Shown: positions 27,147 through 35,853 of the stretch, piece after piece | How positions within the stretch are numbered: the first letter of the stretch is position 1 | Layout of the letters: the number at the start of each line of letters is the position of its first letter | Position numbers and translations under genes: made by a program | Assembly (NCBI GenBank): GCA_937139495.1 | Contig: CAKZQC010000046.1 | Span: 62,001 to 126,000 of the forward strand | DNA from: an uncultured Saprospiraceae bacterium | GTDB lineage: Bacteria; Bacteroidota; Bacteroidia; Chitinophagales; Saprospiraceae | Length of the DNA stretch: 64,000 bases | Reading direction: 5' to 3' | The notes under the pieces: generated by a model | What the model was told of the DNA's origin: nothing | Database searches by the model: none | Seen by the model: the letters and a program-made list of their open reading frames with translations, nothing else

Positions 27147-27182
27147 TAATAATTATTCTCTATAACCAAAAAATAATAAACC

Positions 27183-27632
27183 ATGATACGTAATTTAATC
27201 ACACTCCTTTTTCTGTTTTTAGTCGGTTGGGTTATTTATACACAAGTACTAGGACGTGGCTCTGCCGAGGAAAAAGAACTCAGCGACGACTTAGTGGACA
27301 ATGCTAAAAATGTATTTTCGAGCATCGGAAGTATATTGGGCAACGAAACCAAAAAATTTAAAGATGGCACTTACGATGATGCTATTGATGAAGTGGGTGG
27401 ATTGCTAGACAAACTTAGAGACAAAACAAGCGATAAAGATTTGCAAGCAGAATTGGATAAGCTCAAAGAAGAGGAACAACGTATCAAGCGAGAAATTGCG
27501 GAAGTGAAGAATGAAGAAAATTCTGCTCGTCCTGCCAAAGATCCTGCTATCCACGAGAAAGAAACGAAAGAAGATATTCGAAAATTAACCGAAGATATTC
27601 AACGAGTAGTGGAAGTGATGAAGAATAAGTAA
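27183..27632 (+). CDS. membrane-anchored coiled-coil protein
   Basis: 149 residues. One N-terminal transmembrane or uncleaved signal segment (LITLLFLFLVGWVIY), then a charged, mainly helical region with heptad-like spacing (KEEEQRIKREIAEVKNEE). No Cys, no recognised domain. It probably faces the periplasm as an anchored rod; function unknown. Strong terminator downstream. Confidence 0.7.
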   Translation: MIRNLITLLFLFLVGWVIYTQVLGRGSAEEKELSDDLVDNAKNVFSSIGSILGNETKKFKDGTYDDAIDEVGGLLDKLRDKTSDKDLQAELDKLKEEEQRIKREIAEVKNEENSARPAKDPAIHEKETKEDIRKLTEDIQRVVEVMKNK

Positions 27633-27656
27633 TCCATCACCTAGCCTACAAAAAGA

Positions 27657-27692
27657 ATAGCCGCTACTCTAAAATATTAGAGTAGCGGCTAT
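27657..27692. terminator. terminator between convergent genes
   Basis: ATAGCCGCTACTCTAA-AATA-TTAGAGTAGCGGCTAT: perfect 16-base stem followed by TTTTT, between the coiled-coil gene and the converging 79-residue gene. Confidence 0.88.
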
Positions 27693-27736
27693 TTTTCTTG
27701 CCTTTTATATTATATGGTGTGCGATGCTAAAACAAA

Positions 27737-27976
27737 TTATCCTGCTTCTGCTTCAAATTGTGAGCTAGAGCTATAATTCAGAATATTTTGGATAGCAAAA
27801 TTAGGTGGTCTTAGTTCTACAGAAGATAATAATGCTTCTGCGGTCTGCAAAGATTGGTACTCTTCCGCAAAGTCTTGATTGCTTTTTTGGGCTGCACGAA
27901 TAGCCATTTGCTCTAAGTAGCTGGATTCTCCATAGATGCTACGTACCATATCTTCTTGTGTAAATTGTTGCTTCAT
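27737..27976 (-). CDS. small hypothetical protein (79 aa)
   Basis: 79 residues, acidic, Gln- and Ser-rich, no signal or membrane segment (MKQQFTQEDMVRSIYGESSY; SLQTAEALLSSVELRPPNFA). The MVRSIYGE...EEYQSL pattern looks like a conserved small Bacteroidota protein seen next to many genes, but I cannot name it. Support is the plausible composition, ATG start and the bidirectional terminator just past its stop. Confidence 0.55.
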   Translation of the reverse strand: MKQQFTQEDMVRSIYGESSYLEQMAIRAAQKSNQDFAEEYQSLQTAEALLSSVELRPPNFAIQNILNYSSSSQFEAEAG

Positions 27977-28371
27977 TTTTCAGTCGTTGTATTAATTACA
28001 AAAAAGCAATTGTAAAATTAAATTTGCTTATACATACAAAACGAACACTTTTTAAAAATGTTGCTTTGTTTTATTTTTTTTAACAAAATTTAATCTCGCA
28101 ATTTCATAAACGATTATTCCTTATTGTTTTATCTTTTTGTCTCCTTGTTATAAACCGCCAAAAGATTTATTTAGTATCTAGTACATACAAAAAATCTTTC
28201 TTTTTTGTTTCTAACAGCTAAAAGCATGACTTGTCAAGTGCCTTCATTTAATAATACCGTAAGTCAGTTGGTTTTGGTTGGGTTATTTTTTATTTTTTTT
28301 CAAAAAAAGCCATTTTTTTTTCATAAAATCAATCTTTCATATTTCTGAGTGGCATTCGCCCAACAAAAAAA
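27977..28371. other. AT-rich non-coding region
   Basis: About 395 very AT-rich bases with many homopolymer T runs upstream of the 79-residue gene. No coding signal, hairpin or promoter could be defended here. Confidence 0.5.
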
Positions 28372-28407
28372 AGGTCACTTGTTCGTATTTCTACGCACAA
28401 GTGACCT
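28372..28407 (-). terminator. terminator of the Ig-repeat adhesin gene
   Basis: Minus-strand stem AGGTCACTTGTGCGTA / TACGAACAAGTGACCT (one mismatch) followed by a run of eight T, 36 bases after the adhesin stop. Confidence 0.85.
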
Positions 28408-28443
28408 ACTTAAATAGTCGCTCAAAACAACCTTGTTATCTGC

Positions 28444-31400
28444 TTATTTTTTCACAATTTGCTTAATCAACAATTCACTGTTCGTTCTTACTCGAACAAA
28501 ATAAATGCCTGCTGACCAACTGTTATTGGATTCGATAGCAATCGTATTATTACCAATACTCAACAAGCTATTTTGCTGCTGCAATACTTTGCCTGCGATG
28601 TCAGTGACAATGATTTGTGCAGTGGTCGCCTCTTTCATCTCCAATTCTAATGTAAATTGCTGTTGGAATGGATTAGGATACACCTTAGCGGTCGAATAAT
28701 CGTCCTCTCCTCCTATGTTTGTCACCGATACACTTTGGTTCGTTATCTGAATATTGAGCGAGCCAGAAGCACCAGAACCATCTTGTGCCGTTGCCGTTAT
28801 GGTCACTACGCCATTATTGATAGCAGTCACCATGCCTGTAGCATCTACGGTAGCTAGATTGGGGTCGTTGACCGCCCAGGTTACATTTTGATTGCTTGCA
28901 TTGTTTGGCAATATGTACGCTTCCAATTGCAATTGTCCTGCTGCGGCGGCTATGGTTGTGCTTCCGCTCGGACTAAATACCTGTACTAAATTGACCAAAA
29001 CATTTGACTGGTTCGACACCGTAATAACTGCCGAGCCCGAAATACCCGTGCCATCTTGTGCCGTGGCGGTCACGAGTATCGTTCCATTATTGACGGCTTG
29101 CAATCTGCCCGTAGCACTAATAGTTGCTATACTTGGGTTATCTACCGTCCAAGTCAATGTTTGATTGGTCGCATTGTTTGGTGTAATGACTGCTACCATT
29201 TGCAATTGACCTTGATTAGTCACAATAGAAGATTGTCCGCCATTGCCAAACACCTGAATAGCAGTAATAAAGATAGGCGACTGATTGGATAAGGTAATAA
29301 TAACTTCGCCAAACTCGCCAGAGCCATCTTGTGCCGTTGCTCTTACGGTCACTGTACCATCAGTGGTCGCTCTCAACAAGCCTGTCGAGCTAATATTAGC
29401 CGTTCCTGTACCTGCTATTACTGACCAAGTTATATTTTGATTGCTTGCCGTAATAGGGCTAATAATTGCTTCCATTTGCAAACTTCCTGCATTGGTCGTA
29501 ATCGTCGTAGCACCGCCTTGCCCTTGTACCACAATCGAATTGACGAGTACAAAACTACCTGTCTGATTGGACAATACAATAATCGTCTCGCCAAACTCGC
29601 CAGAACCATCTTGCGCCGTCGCTCTTACGATAACGGTTCCGTTTGTTACGGCAGTCAAAACGCCTGTTGTTACATTGATATTCGCGGCAGCTGTCCCACC
29701 GCTCGTTATGCTCCAAGTTACATTTTGGTTTGTGGCATTGGTAGGTAAAATATTTGCAATCATTTGCAAACTTCCACCATTGCTCGTAATCGTAGTGGCA
29801 CCACCTTGTCCTTGTACCGTAATATCCGTTATCAAAATTACTTGATTACTTATCGTGATGGTTCTTTCTCCAAATATTCCAGAACCATCTTGGGCGGTCG
29901 CTCTTACCCTAAGTGTGCCATTGGCAGCAGCCGTCAGAACTCCTGTCGTAGCATTGATTGTACCATTTGCAGCTCCTGCACTAATACTCCATGTTACGTT
30001 AGTATTACTTGCATTGGCAGGCAATACAGTCGCTATCATTTGTAGTGTTCCACCGTTTGTATTAATAACACTCACACCACCTTGCCCTTGTACCGTGATA
30101 TTGCTGACTAAAGTAATTTGGTTGCTTATCGCAATGATTCTTTCGCCAAACACTCCTGAGCCATCTTGGGCGGTCGCTCTTACTGTTACGTTGCCGTTGT
30201 TGGTAGCTGTTAGGATTCCTGTGGTGGCATTGATGGTGCCGTTTGCAGCTCCTGCACTGATGCTCCACGTTACATTATTGTTGTTGGCATTTGTAGGTAA
30301 AACTGTTGCTAGCATTTGTAGCGTTCCGCCATTCGTATTGATGGCACTCACGCCACCCTGTCCTTGCACCGTGATATTGGTCACGAGTAGTATTTGGTTG
30401 CTTATCGCAATAATTGCTTCACCAAACACCCCTGAACCATCTTGTGCCGTTGCTCTTACCGTTACGTTACCGTTGTTCGTAGCTGTTAGGATTCCTGTGT
30501 TAGGGTCAACCGTGCCATTCGCAGCTCCTGCACTAATACTCCACGTTACGTTATTATTGCTTGCATTTGTTGGATTAATAAAGGCTTGCATTTGCAGCGT
30601 TCCGCCATTCGTCGTAATGCTATTGACACCACCCTGCCCTTGCACCGTAATACTATTGACCAATATAACAGGGGCAACCACGGTTATAATTTCGCTATCG
30701 GTAACACCAGAACCATCGTTAGCAATAGCTGTTACCGTTACTGTACCTGCTGTATTGCCTGTCAGAACACCTGTTGAAGTATTAATGACAGCCGAACCTG
30801 TATTGTTGGCTACGCTCCATGTTACACTACTATCGGTGGCGGTTGTTGGAGTCGTTGTTTTTAGCATTTGCAAGGTTCCACCTGCGGTATTCACCGTTGT
30901 CGCTCCTCCTTGTCCATAGATTACTAGATTCGTTACTAGTATTGGATTGATTGTTATTATTTCGCTGTCGCTAATTCCCGAACCATCATTCGCTACAGCC
31001 GTCACCGTTACCGTGCCGACACCTGTTGCCGTTAGTAATCCTGTTGTTGGATTGATTGTCGCTGCTCCTGTTCCATTCGCTATGCTCCACGTTACGCTAC
31101 TATCCGTAGCTGTGGTTGGGGTCGTGGTTTTTAGCATTTGTAATGTGCTGTTGTTGGCTACACTATTACCACCTTGTCCATAAATAACAAGGCTACTTAC
31201 TAACGTTACTTGATTACTTATCGCAATAATCCTTTCGCCAAACACCCCCGAACCGTCTTGTGCCGTTGCTCTTACCGTTACGTTACCGTTGTTCGTAGCT
31301 GTTAGGATTCCTGTTGTGGCATTGATAGTGCCGTTTGCAGCTCCTGCACTGATGCTCCATGTTACATTATTATTACTTGCATTGGCTGGTAATACCGTTG

Positions 31401-32844
31401 CTAGCATTTGTAGCGTTCCGTTATTCGTCGTGATGCTGGTTGCTCCGCCTTGTCCTTGTACCGCGATACTCGTTACTAGGATTGGATTGATCGTTATTAT
31501 TTCGCTGTCGCTAATTCCTGAACCATCATTCGCTACAGCCGTAACCGTTACCGTTCCTACCCCTGTTGCCGTTAGTACGCCTGTTGTTGGATTGATTGTC
31601 GCTGCTCCTGTTCCATTCGCTATGCTCCACGTTACGCTACTATCTGTAGCTGTGGTTGGGGTCGTTGTTTTTAGCATTTGTAATGTACTGTTGTTTGCTA
31701 CGCTATTGCCTCCTTGACCATAAATGACAAGATTTGTTACTAGGATTGGATTAATCGTTATTATTTCGCTGTCGCTAATTCCTGAACCATCATTCGCTAC
31801 AGCCGTCACTGTTACCGTTCCTACCCCTGTTGCCGTTAGTACGCCTGTTGTTGGATTGATTGTCGCTGCTCCTGTACCATTCGCTATGCTCCATGTCACA
31901 CTACTATCCGTAGCGGTGGTTGGGGTGGTTGTTTTTAGCATTTGTAATGTGCTGTTGTTGGCTACGCTGTTACCTCCTTGTCCATAAATGACGAGGTTGG
32001 TTACTAGAGTTGTTTGGTTAGTAATGACAATTGTCTCAAAATCAGTAGCCGCTGCATTGTCTTGTGATTGTGCACCAATTTGTACGGTGCCATTCGTTAC
32101 GGCCTGTACCAATCCCGCAGCGTTGACCGTAGCAATCGTTGGGTCAAGTGATGCCCAATTTACATTCGTGTTGCTTGCATTGGCTGGCGTAAACGCTACA
32201 TCAAGTTGCAATGTTCCCCCATTGGTGTTGATGGCATTGCCCCCCGTAGGGTCAAACACATTGATAGAAGTCACTCCTACTACTCCTTTGTCTCCTGCCA
32301 ATATACCTGTATTGGGCGTATCTTCCCAGCCAAATTCTTTGACGATAATACTACTCACAAAAGTACCTCCTGTAATATTGACATCTACTAATGCCCATCC
32401 ATAATGGGTTGTATTTTGTGGTGATAAGGTAAACTTAAACCCTACATATACATTGGTATTGCTTCCTGTACTCCAAGGAATTGCATTCCGAATACAAGCC
32501 GAGCAACTATTGGTATTACCGGTCACATACGTTCCTGTTGCCCCAATCATATCTCCAGCCGCTAATCGCTGCATGGTAGCCCCCGAAAACATAAGCGTTT
32601 GTACGCTCGATGTACCTGGACTAATCGTCGGTCGTGTAATCGCTATAAAATCTGACCCAAATGAATTACCGACGTTAAACAGTAAATCATTCGTTGCAGA
32701 ACCATTCAAGTCATATTGATTAAACTGGTTAAATCCCGTTGTTTGATCTGGATTGACATCCACATAAACAATATTGGCGTAAGCACTAATTGTACCTACA
32801 AACACAAGCAAAAATGCTTTGAAAATTTGTAAAAATGTGTGCAT
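28444..32844 (-). CDS. T9SS-sorted surface protein with 13 Ig-like repeats
   Basis: 1466 residues from the ATG at 32844, which starts the signal peptide (MHTFLQIFKAFLLVFVGTIS...); the longer frame to 33000 adds no signal. An N-terminal domain (about 25-215, with CSACIRNAIPW) is followed by about 13 tandem BIg2-type Ig-like repeats of 84-92 residues (typical core: GQGG..., TLQML, WSI, ATG, VTVTA, DGSG). Four repeats are nearly identical (LVIYGQGGNSVANN...). The C-terminus (KVYPNPFQQQFTLELEM ... SAGIYFVRVRTNSELLIKQI) is a T9SS type A sorting domain. Likely an exported adhesin or structural surface protein. Near-identical 264-base units make this region prone to recombination and assembly error. 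Confidence 0.88.
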   Translation of the reverse strand: MHTFLQIFKAFLLVFVGTISAYANIVYVDVNPDQTTGFNQFNQYDLNGSATNDLLFNVGNSFGSDFIAITRPTISPGTSSVQTLMFSGATMQRLAAGDMIGATGTYVTGNTNSCSACIRNAIPWSTGSNTNVYVGFKFTLSPQNTTHYGWALVDVNITGGTFVSSIIVKEFGWEDTPNTGILAGDKGVVGVTSINVFDPTGGNAINTNGGTLQLDVAFTPANASNTNVNWASLDPTIATVNAAGLVQAVTNGTVQIGAQSQDNAAATDFETIVITNQTTLVTNLVIYGQGGNSVANNSTLQMLKTTTPTTATDSSVTWSIANGTGAATINPTTGVLTATGVGTVTVTAVANDGSGISDSEIITINPILVTNLVIYGQGGNSVANNSTLQMLKTTTPTTATDSSVTWSIANGTGAATINPTTGVLTATGVGTVTVTAVANDGSGISDSEIITINPILVTSIAVQGQGGATSITTNNGTLQMLATVLPANASNNNVTWSISAGAANGTINATTGILTATNNGNVTVRATAQDGSGVFGERIIAISNQVTLVSSLVIYGQGGNSVANNSTLQMLKTTTPTTATDSSVTWSIANGTGAATINPTTGLLTATGVGTVTVTAVANDGSGISDSEIITINPILVTNLVIYGQGGATTVNTAGGTLQMLKTTTPTTATDSSVTWSVANNTGSAVINTSTGVLTGNTAGTVTVTAIANDGSGVTDSEIITVVAPVILVNSITVQGQGGVNSITTNGGTLQMQAFINPTNASNNNVTWSISAGAANGTVDPNTGILTATNNGNVTVRATAQDGSGVFGEAIIAISNQILLVTNITVQGQGGVSAINTNGGTLQMLATVLPTNANNNNVTWSISAGAANGTINATTGILTATNNGNVTVRATAQDGSGVFGERIIAISNQITLVSNITVQGQGGVSVINTNGGTLQMIATVLPANASNTNVTWSISAGAANGTINATTGVLTAAANGTLRVRATAQDGSGIFGERTITISNQVILITDITVQGQGGATTITSNGGSLQMIANILPTNATNQNVTWSITSGGTAAANINVTTGVLTAVTNGTVIVRATAQDGSGEFGETIIVLSNQTGSFVLVNSIVVQGQGGATTITTNAGSLQMEAIISPITASNQNITWSVIAGTGTANISSTGLLRATTDGTVTVRATAQDGSGEFGEVIITLSNQSPIFITAIQVFGNGGQSSIVTNQGQLQMVAVITPNNATNQTLTWTVDNPSIATISATGRLQAVNNGTILVTATAQDGTGISGSAVITVSNQSNVLVNLVQVFSPSGSTTIAAAAGQLQLEAYILPNNASNQNVTWAVNDPNLATVDATGMVTAINNGVVTITATAQDGSGASGSLNIQITNQSVSVTNIGGEDDYSTAKVYPNPFQQQFTLELEMKEATTAQIIVTDIAGKVLQQQNSLLSIGNNTIAIESNNSWSAGIYFVRVRTNSELLIKQIVKK
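30930..32015 (-). repeat. near-identical 264-bp tandem units inside the adhesin
   Basis: Within the Ig-repeat gene, units encoding LVTNLVIYGQGGNSVANN... (88 residues, 264 bases) recur with very few base changes, two of them back to back near 31490-32000 and further copies at 30930-31200. Flanking Ig repeats are more diverged. This suggests recent duplication or gene conversion. Confidence 0.75.
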
Positions 32845-33123
32845 AATATAACGTGTTTTAGTATGTAAAAATAGTTGCGTCAGTGGACACAGATAATGGG
32901 GTATCGTCTTTTTGTATTTATATATTCTATATAATGTTTGGTTATTACTTAATGTTCTCGCATTGTCATAATAAAACAGCAAAAAGTCATTTTCAAACAA
33001 AAAAAGGCGAACAGAATTAGACCTAGTTATTTAATTGAGTGTTCTACTTTGACAATAGTACTTTTCAATCAACTGATCTACTTCTGCTCGCCTACTATAG
33101 CTTGCTTCTATTTATTTATCGTT

Positions 33124-35694
33124 CTATTTTAATCCAATTACTTTGAAATCTGTTCTGCGATTTTCGGCATGCTGAGAAGAAGAACAACGTACCCCGTCTT
33201 TACATTTATTGACAGGAAGTGTCTCTCCATACCCTTTATATTTTAGCGTATATTTATTGACTCCGTTCTTGATCAAGTAGTCATAGACTGCTTTTGCTCT
33301 TTTTTGCGATAATTCCAAATTGTATTTGGAAGAACCTCTAGAATCAGTATGCGAGCGAATTTCTACACTAACCTTGCTATCTTTTAGCAATTCTATAATT
33401 TCTTGCAATCCTCTGGAATCTTTCATGTCCAGCTTGGCTTTGTCGAGTTCATAATTGATATTATCGACCTTGATAATATCACCAACCTTGAAGCCTTTTT
33501 GTCCAATCACCTTAAATTCTGTTCTGCGATTAATCGCATGTTCTGCACTAGAGCATTTTACGCCATCTTTACATCTGTTTAGTATTTTAGATTCGCCATA
33601 TCCTTTGGATTGGAGGCGGCTGCTACTGATACCTTTTTTCTCAAGGTACTTTTTGACCGCTGCTGCTCTTTTTGCCGAAAGGCTTTGATTGTACGTAGCA
33701 GAACCTGAAGCGTCGGTATGAGCGCCTATTTCTATCACTACGTGCGGGTGTTCTTCTAGTATATCCAGTAGTTCTTTTAGTCCCGTGGCACTTCTTTTGT
33801 CAATATTAGAGCTGTTGTGCTCATAATAAATATTCGCTACTGTTATAACGTCGCCAATAGCATAATGTGACTTTCGTTCTACTTTTTTATTTGTTTTCTT
33901 CGTTGGGTAAATGTTTTCGATAGATGGCGGCTCGTTGGCGGTAGCTTTGGCTACTACGGCTGCTGCATTTGGTGCTGGAGCGGCATCATAAGTCAAATTA
34001 ACAGCTCCTCTATCGTTAATTTCGCCGACCACTGTTATTTCCAATCTACGATTTTCTGCGTGTTTTTCTCTACTACATTTTACATTATTTTCACAATCAT
34101 TGAGCAGAAAATTCTCCCCATACCCTGTATGCTTGATTCTATTGGCACTAATGCCTCGACTAACCAAGTGGCGATATAACCCCGCTGCTCTCTCTTTCGA
34201 CAAATTCAAATTGTCGCTAGCCGAGCCTTTGGTATCCGTATAGCCGTTGATTTGAATGGCTAATGTCGGATTATCGCTGAGTCGTTGCACCAAGTAATTG
34301 AGCTCTTGACTGTTCGTGTTTTGTAGTGTACCGTCGCTGGAGCGAAAATAATCATTGCCCAAAATAACTTTGTCACCAACCTTCATTTTTAGTTTTTGCT
34401 GTACGGCAATTTCTTTTATTTGTTTGATTTTATAAATATCCTCATTTCCTTGCCCACCTTTTCTATTGGAGGTGAAATAACCTTCTTTTTTGGCGGCATT
34501 AAAAATAAAGTACAAATCATCAGCGGGCGAGTTGACCACGCTTCCTAGATTCTGCACCGTTCCCCAGCCGTAAGCTTGTTTCTTGGATAGGAATATATCC
34601 ATTCCACCATAGCCTGCATGCCAATCGGACGAAAAATACAGCACGCCATTACCATCTACAAAAGGTGTCATTTCATTGCCTGCCGTATTGATTGAGCTAC
34701 CTAGATTTTGTGGACTTGTCCAGCCCGTAGCGGTACGATAACAAACATACAAATCATATCCGCCCATTCCGCCATCTCGATTGGAAGAAAAGTATAGTGC
34801 GGTGCCTCCATTGGCAAAACAAGGGTGTCCTGTAGAAAAAGGAGCTTTACTATTAACATTGGCATTGAAGGTAAAAAACTGCTCAGTGGACTTGTCCCAC
34901 TCCCGCTCTGACTTGGTCTGATAGGTATAAATATCCATCATCAATCCACTTCCTGCTATCGGGCGAATACCATCCATAAAGTTATTGGAAGTAATAGCGA
35001 CCATATCTCGCTGAGGCAAATAACTCATAGGTGCATCATTGATATCGTTGCCTATAAAATTACGCAAGGTTTGTGCTGTCGGTGTCGTACCATCTAGTGC
35101 ATCTACCAAACTATAATGTTGATTGAAAGCATCGTTTGTCCAAGACACTTCGCCATCTTTCTGAATGGCTACACTGCGAGCCGATGCAAAAATAACTTGA
35201 TCGTTATAAAAAGTAGGAGCATAATCTGCACTCTTAGAATTTACTTTGTCCAACTTAATAAGTTCGTATGCTGTACTCAATGGATTGGCTACCAAAGTTA
35301 CATCACAAGATTGGGCATAGTGATTTCCTTTCTTCAAATTGAATTTGGAATAATCCAAAAACTGCTTTTTTGCCTCAGCATACTTACCATTCATTTTGAG
35401 GATTTGACCATACTCAAAAAAATGCTGGTTGTACTGCTCATATTGCACGACTCTACTTAACCAAAGTTCTGCTTTTTGAGGTTGGTTGGTGTAGTAATAG
35501 CTCATAGCGAGGTGCAGCATAGCTTCCCCATTATAAGCGTCTTTTTCTAGCACTTTCTCGTAGAGCGGAATCGCTTCTTTGAATAAGTAAGATTGGTAAT
35601 GCGTATTGGCTTGAGCCAATTCGGTATATTGAGCCATTGCAACAAATTGCAAGGCAAACAAAAGAAAAATACTGCTTAAGATTTTAGTTATCAT
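33124..35694 (-). CDS. TPR-PD40 protein with three OmpA domains
   Basis: 856 residues with a signal peptide (LQFVAMAQ). Domains: TPR-like repeats (about 25-130), PD40/WD40-like beta-propeller strands (about 140-430; FSSNRDGGMGGYDLYVCYR, FSSDWHAGYGGMDIFLSKK, FTSNRKGGQGNEDIYKIK), then three OmpA C-terminal domains (about 440-568, 617-737 and 738-856). Each OmpA copy keeps the peptidoglycan-binding TD...GS...N..LS..RA residues, GYGE, a Cys pair and a final NRR. Architecture resembles PorE (TPR-PD40-OmpA), which links T9SS to peptidoglycan, but PorE has one OmpA domain. Three copies are unusual. Followed upstream by a related protein lacking OmpA. Confidence 0.88.
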   Translation of the reverse strand: MITKILSSIFLLFALQFVAMAQYTELAQANTHYQSYLFKEAIPLYEKVLEKDAYNGEAMLHLAMSYYYTNQPQKAELWLSRVVQYEQYNQHFFEYGQILKMNGKYAEAKKQFLDYSKFNLKKGNHYAQSCDVTLVANPLSTAYELIKLDKVNSKSADYAPTFYNDQVIFASARSVAIQKDGEVSWTNDAFNQHYSLVDALDGTTPTAQTLRNFIGNDINDAPMSYLPQRDMVAITSNNFMDGIRPIAGSGLMMDIYTYQTKSEREWDKSTEQFFTFNANVNSKAPFSTGHPCFANGGTALYFSSNRDGGMGGYDLYVCYRTATGWTSPQNLGSSINTAGNEMTPFVDGNGVLYFSSDWHAGYGGMDIFLSKKQAYGWGTVQNLGSVVNSPADDLYFIFNAAKKEGYFTSNRKGGQGNEDIYKIKQIKEIAVQQKLKMKVGDKVILGNDYFRSSDGTLQNTNSQELNYLVQRLSDNPTLAIQINGYTDTKGSASDNLNLSKERAAGLYRHLVSRGISANRIKHTGYGENFLLNDCENNVKCSREKHAENRRLEITVVGEINDRGAVNLTYDAAPAPNAAAVVAKATANEPPSIENIYPTKKTNKKVERKSHYAIGDVITVANIYYEHNSSNIDKRSATGLKELLDILEEHPHVVIEIGAHTDASGSATYNQSLSAKRAAAVKKYLEKKGISSSRLQSKGYGESKILNRCKDGVKCSSAEHAINRRTEFKVIGQKGFKVGDIIKVDNINYELDKAKLDMKDSRGLQEIIELLKDSKVSVEIRSHTDSRGSSKYNLELSQKRAKAVYDYLIKNGVNKYTLKYKGYGETLPVNKCKDGVRCSSSQHAENRRTDFKVIGLK

Positions 35695-35752
35695 ATATAA
35701 AATGGAACTCCTGTGGGATACACTGATTTTGGAAAAATGAATTTTTATTACA

Positions 35753-35795
35753 AAAAAAGGTGAAAAAAATCTATTGACTTATTTCACCTTTTTTC
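35753..35795 (-). terminator. terminator of the TPR-PD40 gene
   Basis: AAAAAAGGTGAAA and TTTCACCTTTTTT separated by a 17-base loop, 59 bases past the stop of the gene at 35854-37701; T run on the minus strand. Confidence 0.7.
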
Positions 35796-35853
35796 TTGCA
35801 TGTCTTGCTGCGATTAGCAACAGGTGCCGTACAACAAATTTAAGTATCTATCT

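Noticed and set aside
29855..30919. Long plus-strand open frame (354 codons) and several similar ones inside the Ig-repeat gene
   Set aside because: They repeat with the period of the Ig-like units, lie antisense to a clear protein with a signal peptide and sorting domain, and encode low-complexity Val/Pro/Ala sequence. They are shadows of the repeats.
28700..32200. Tandem repeats considered as CRISPR or satellite DNA
   Set aside because: Units are about 264-276 bases, coding in one continuous frame, and without unique spacers.
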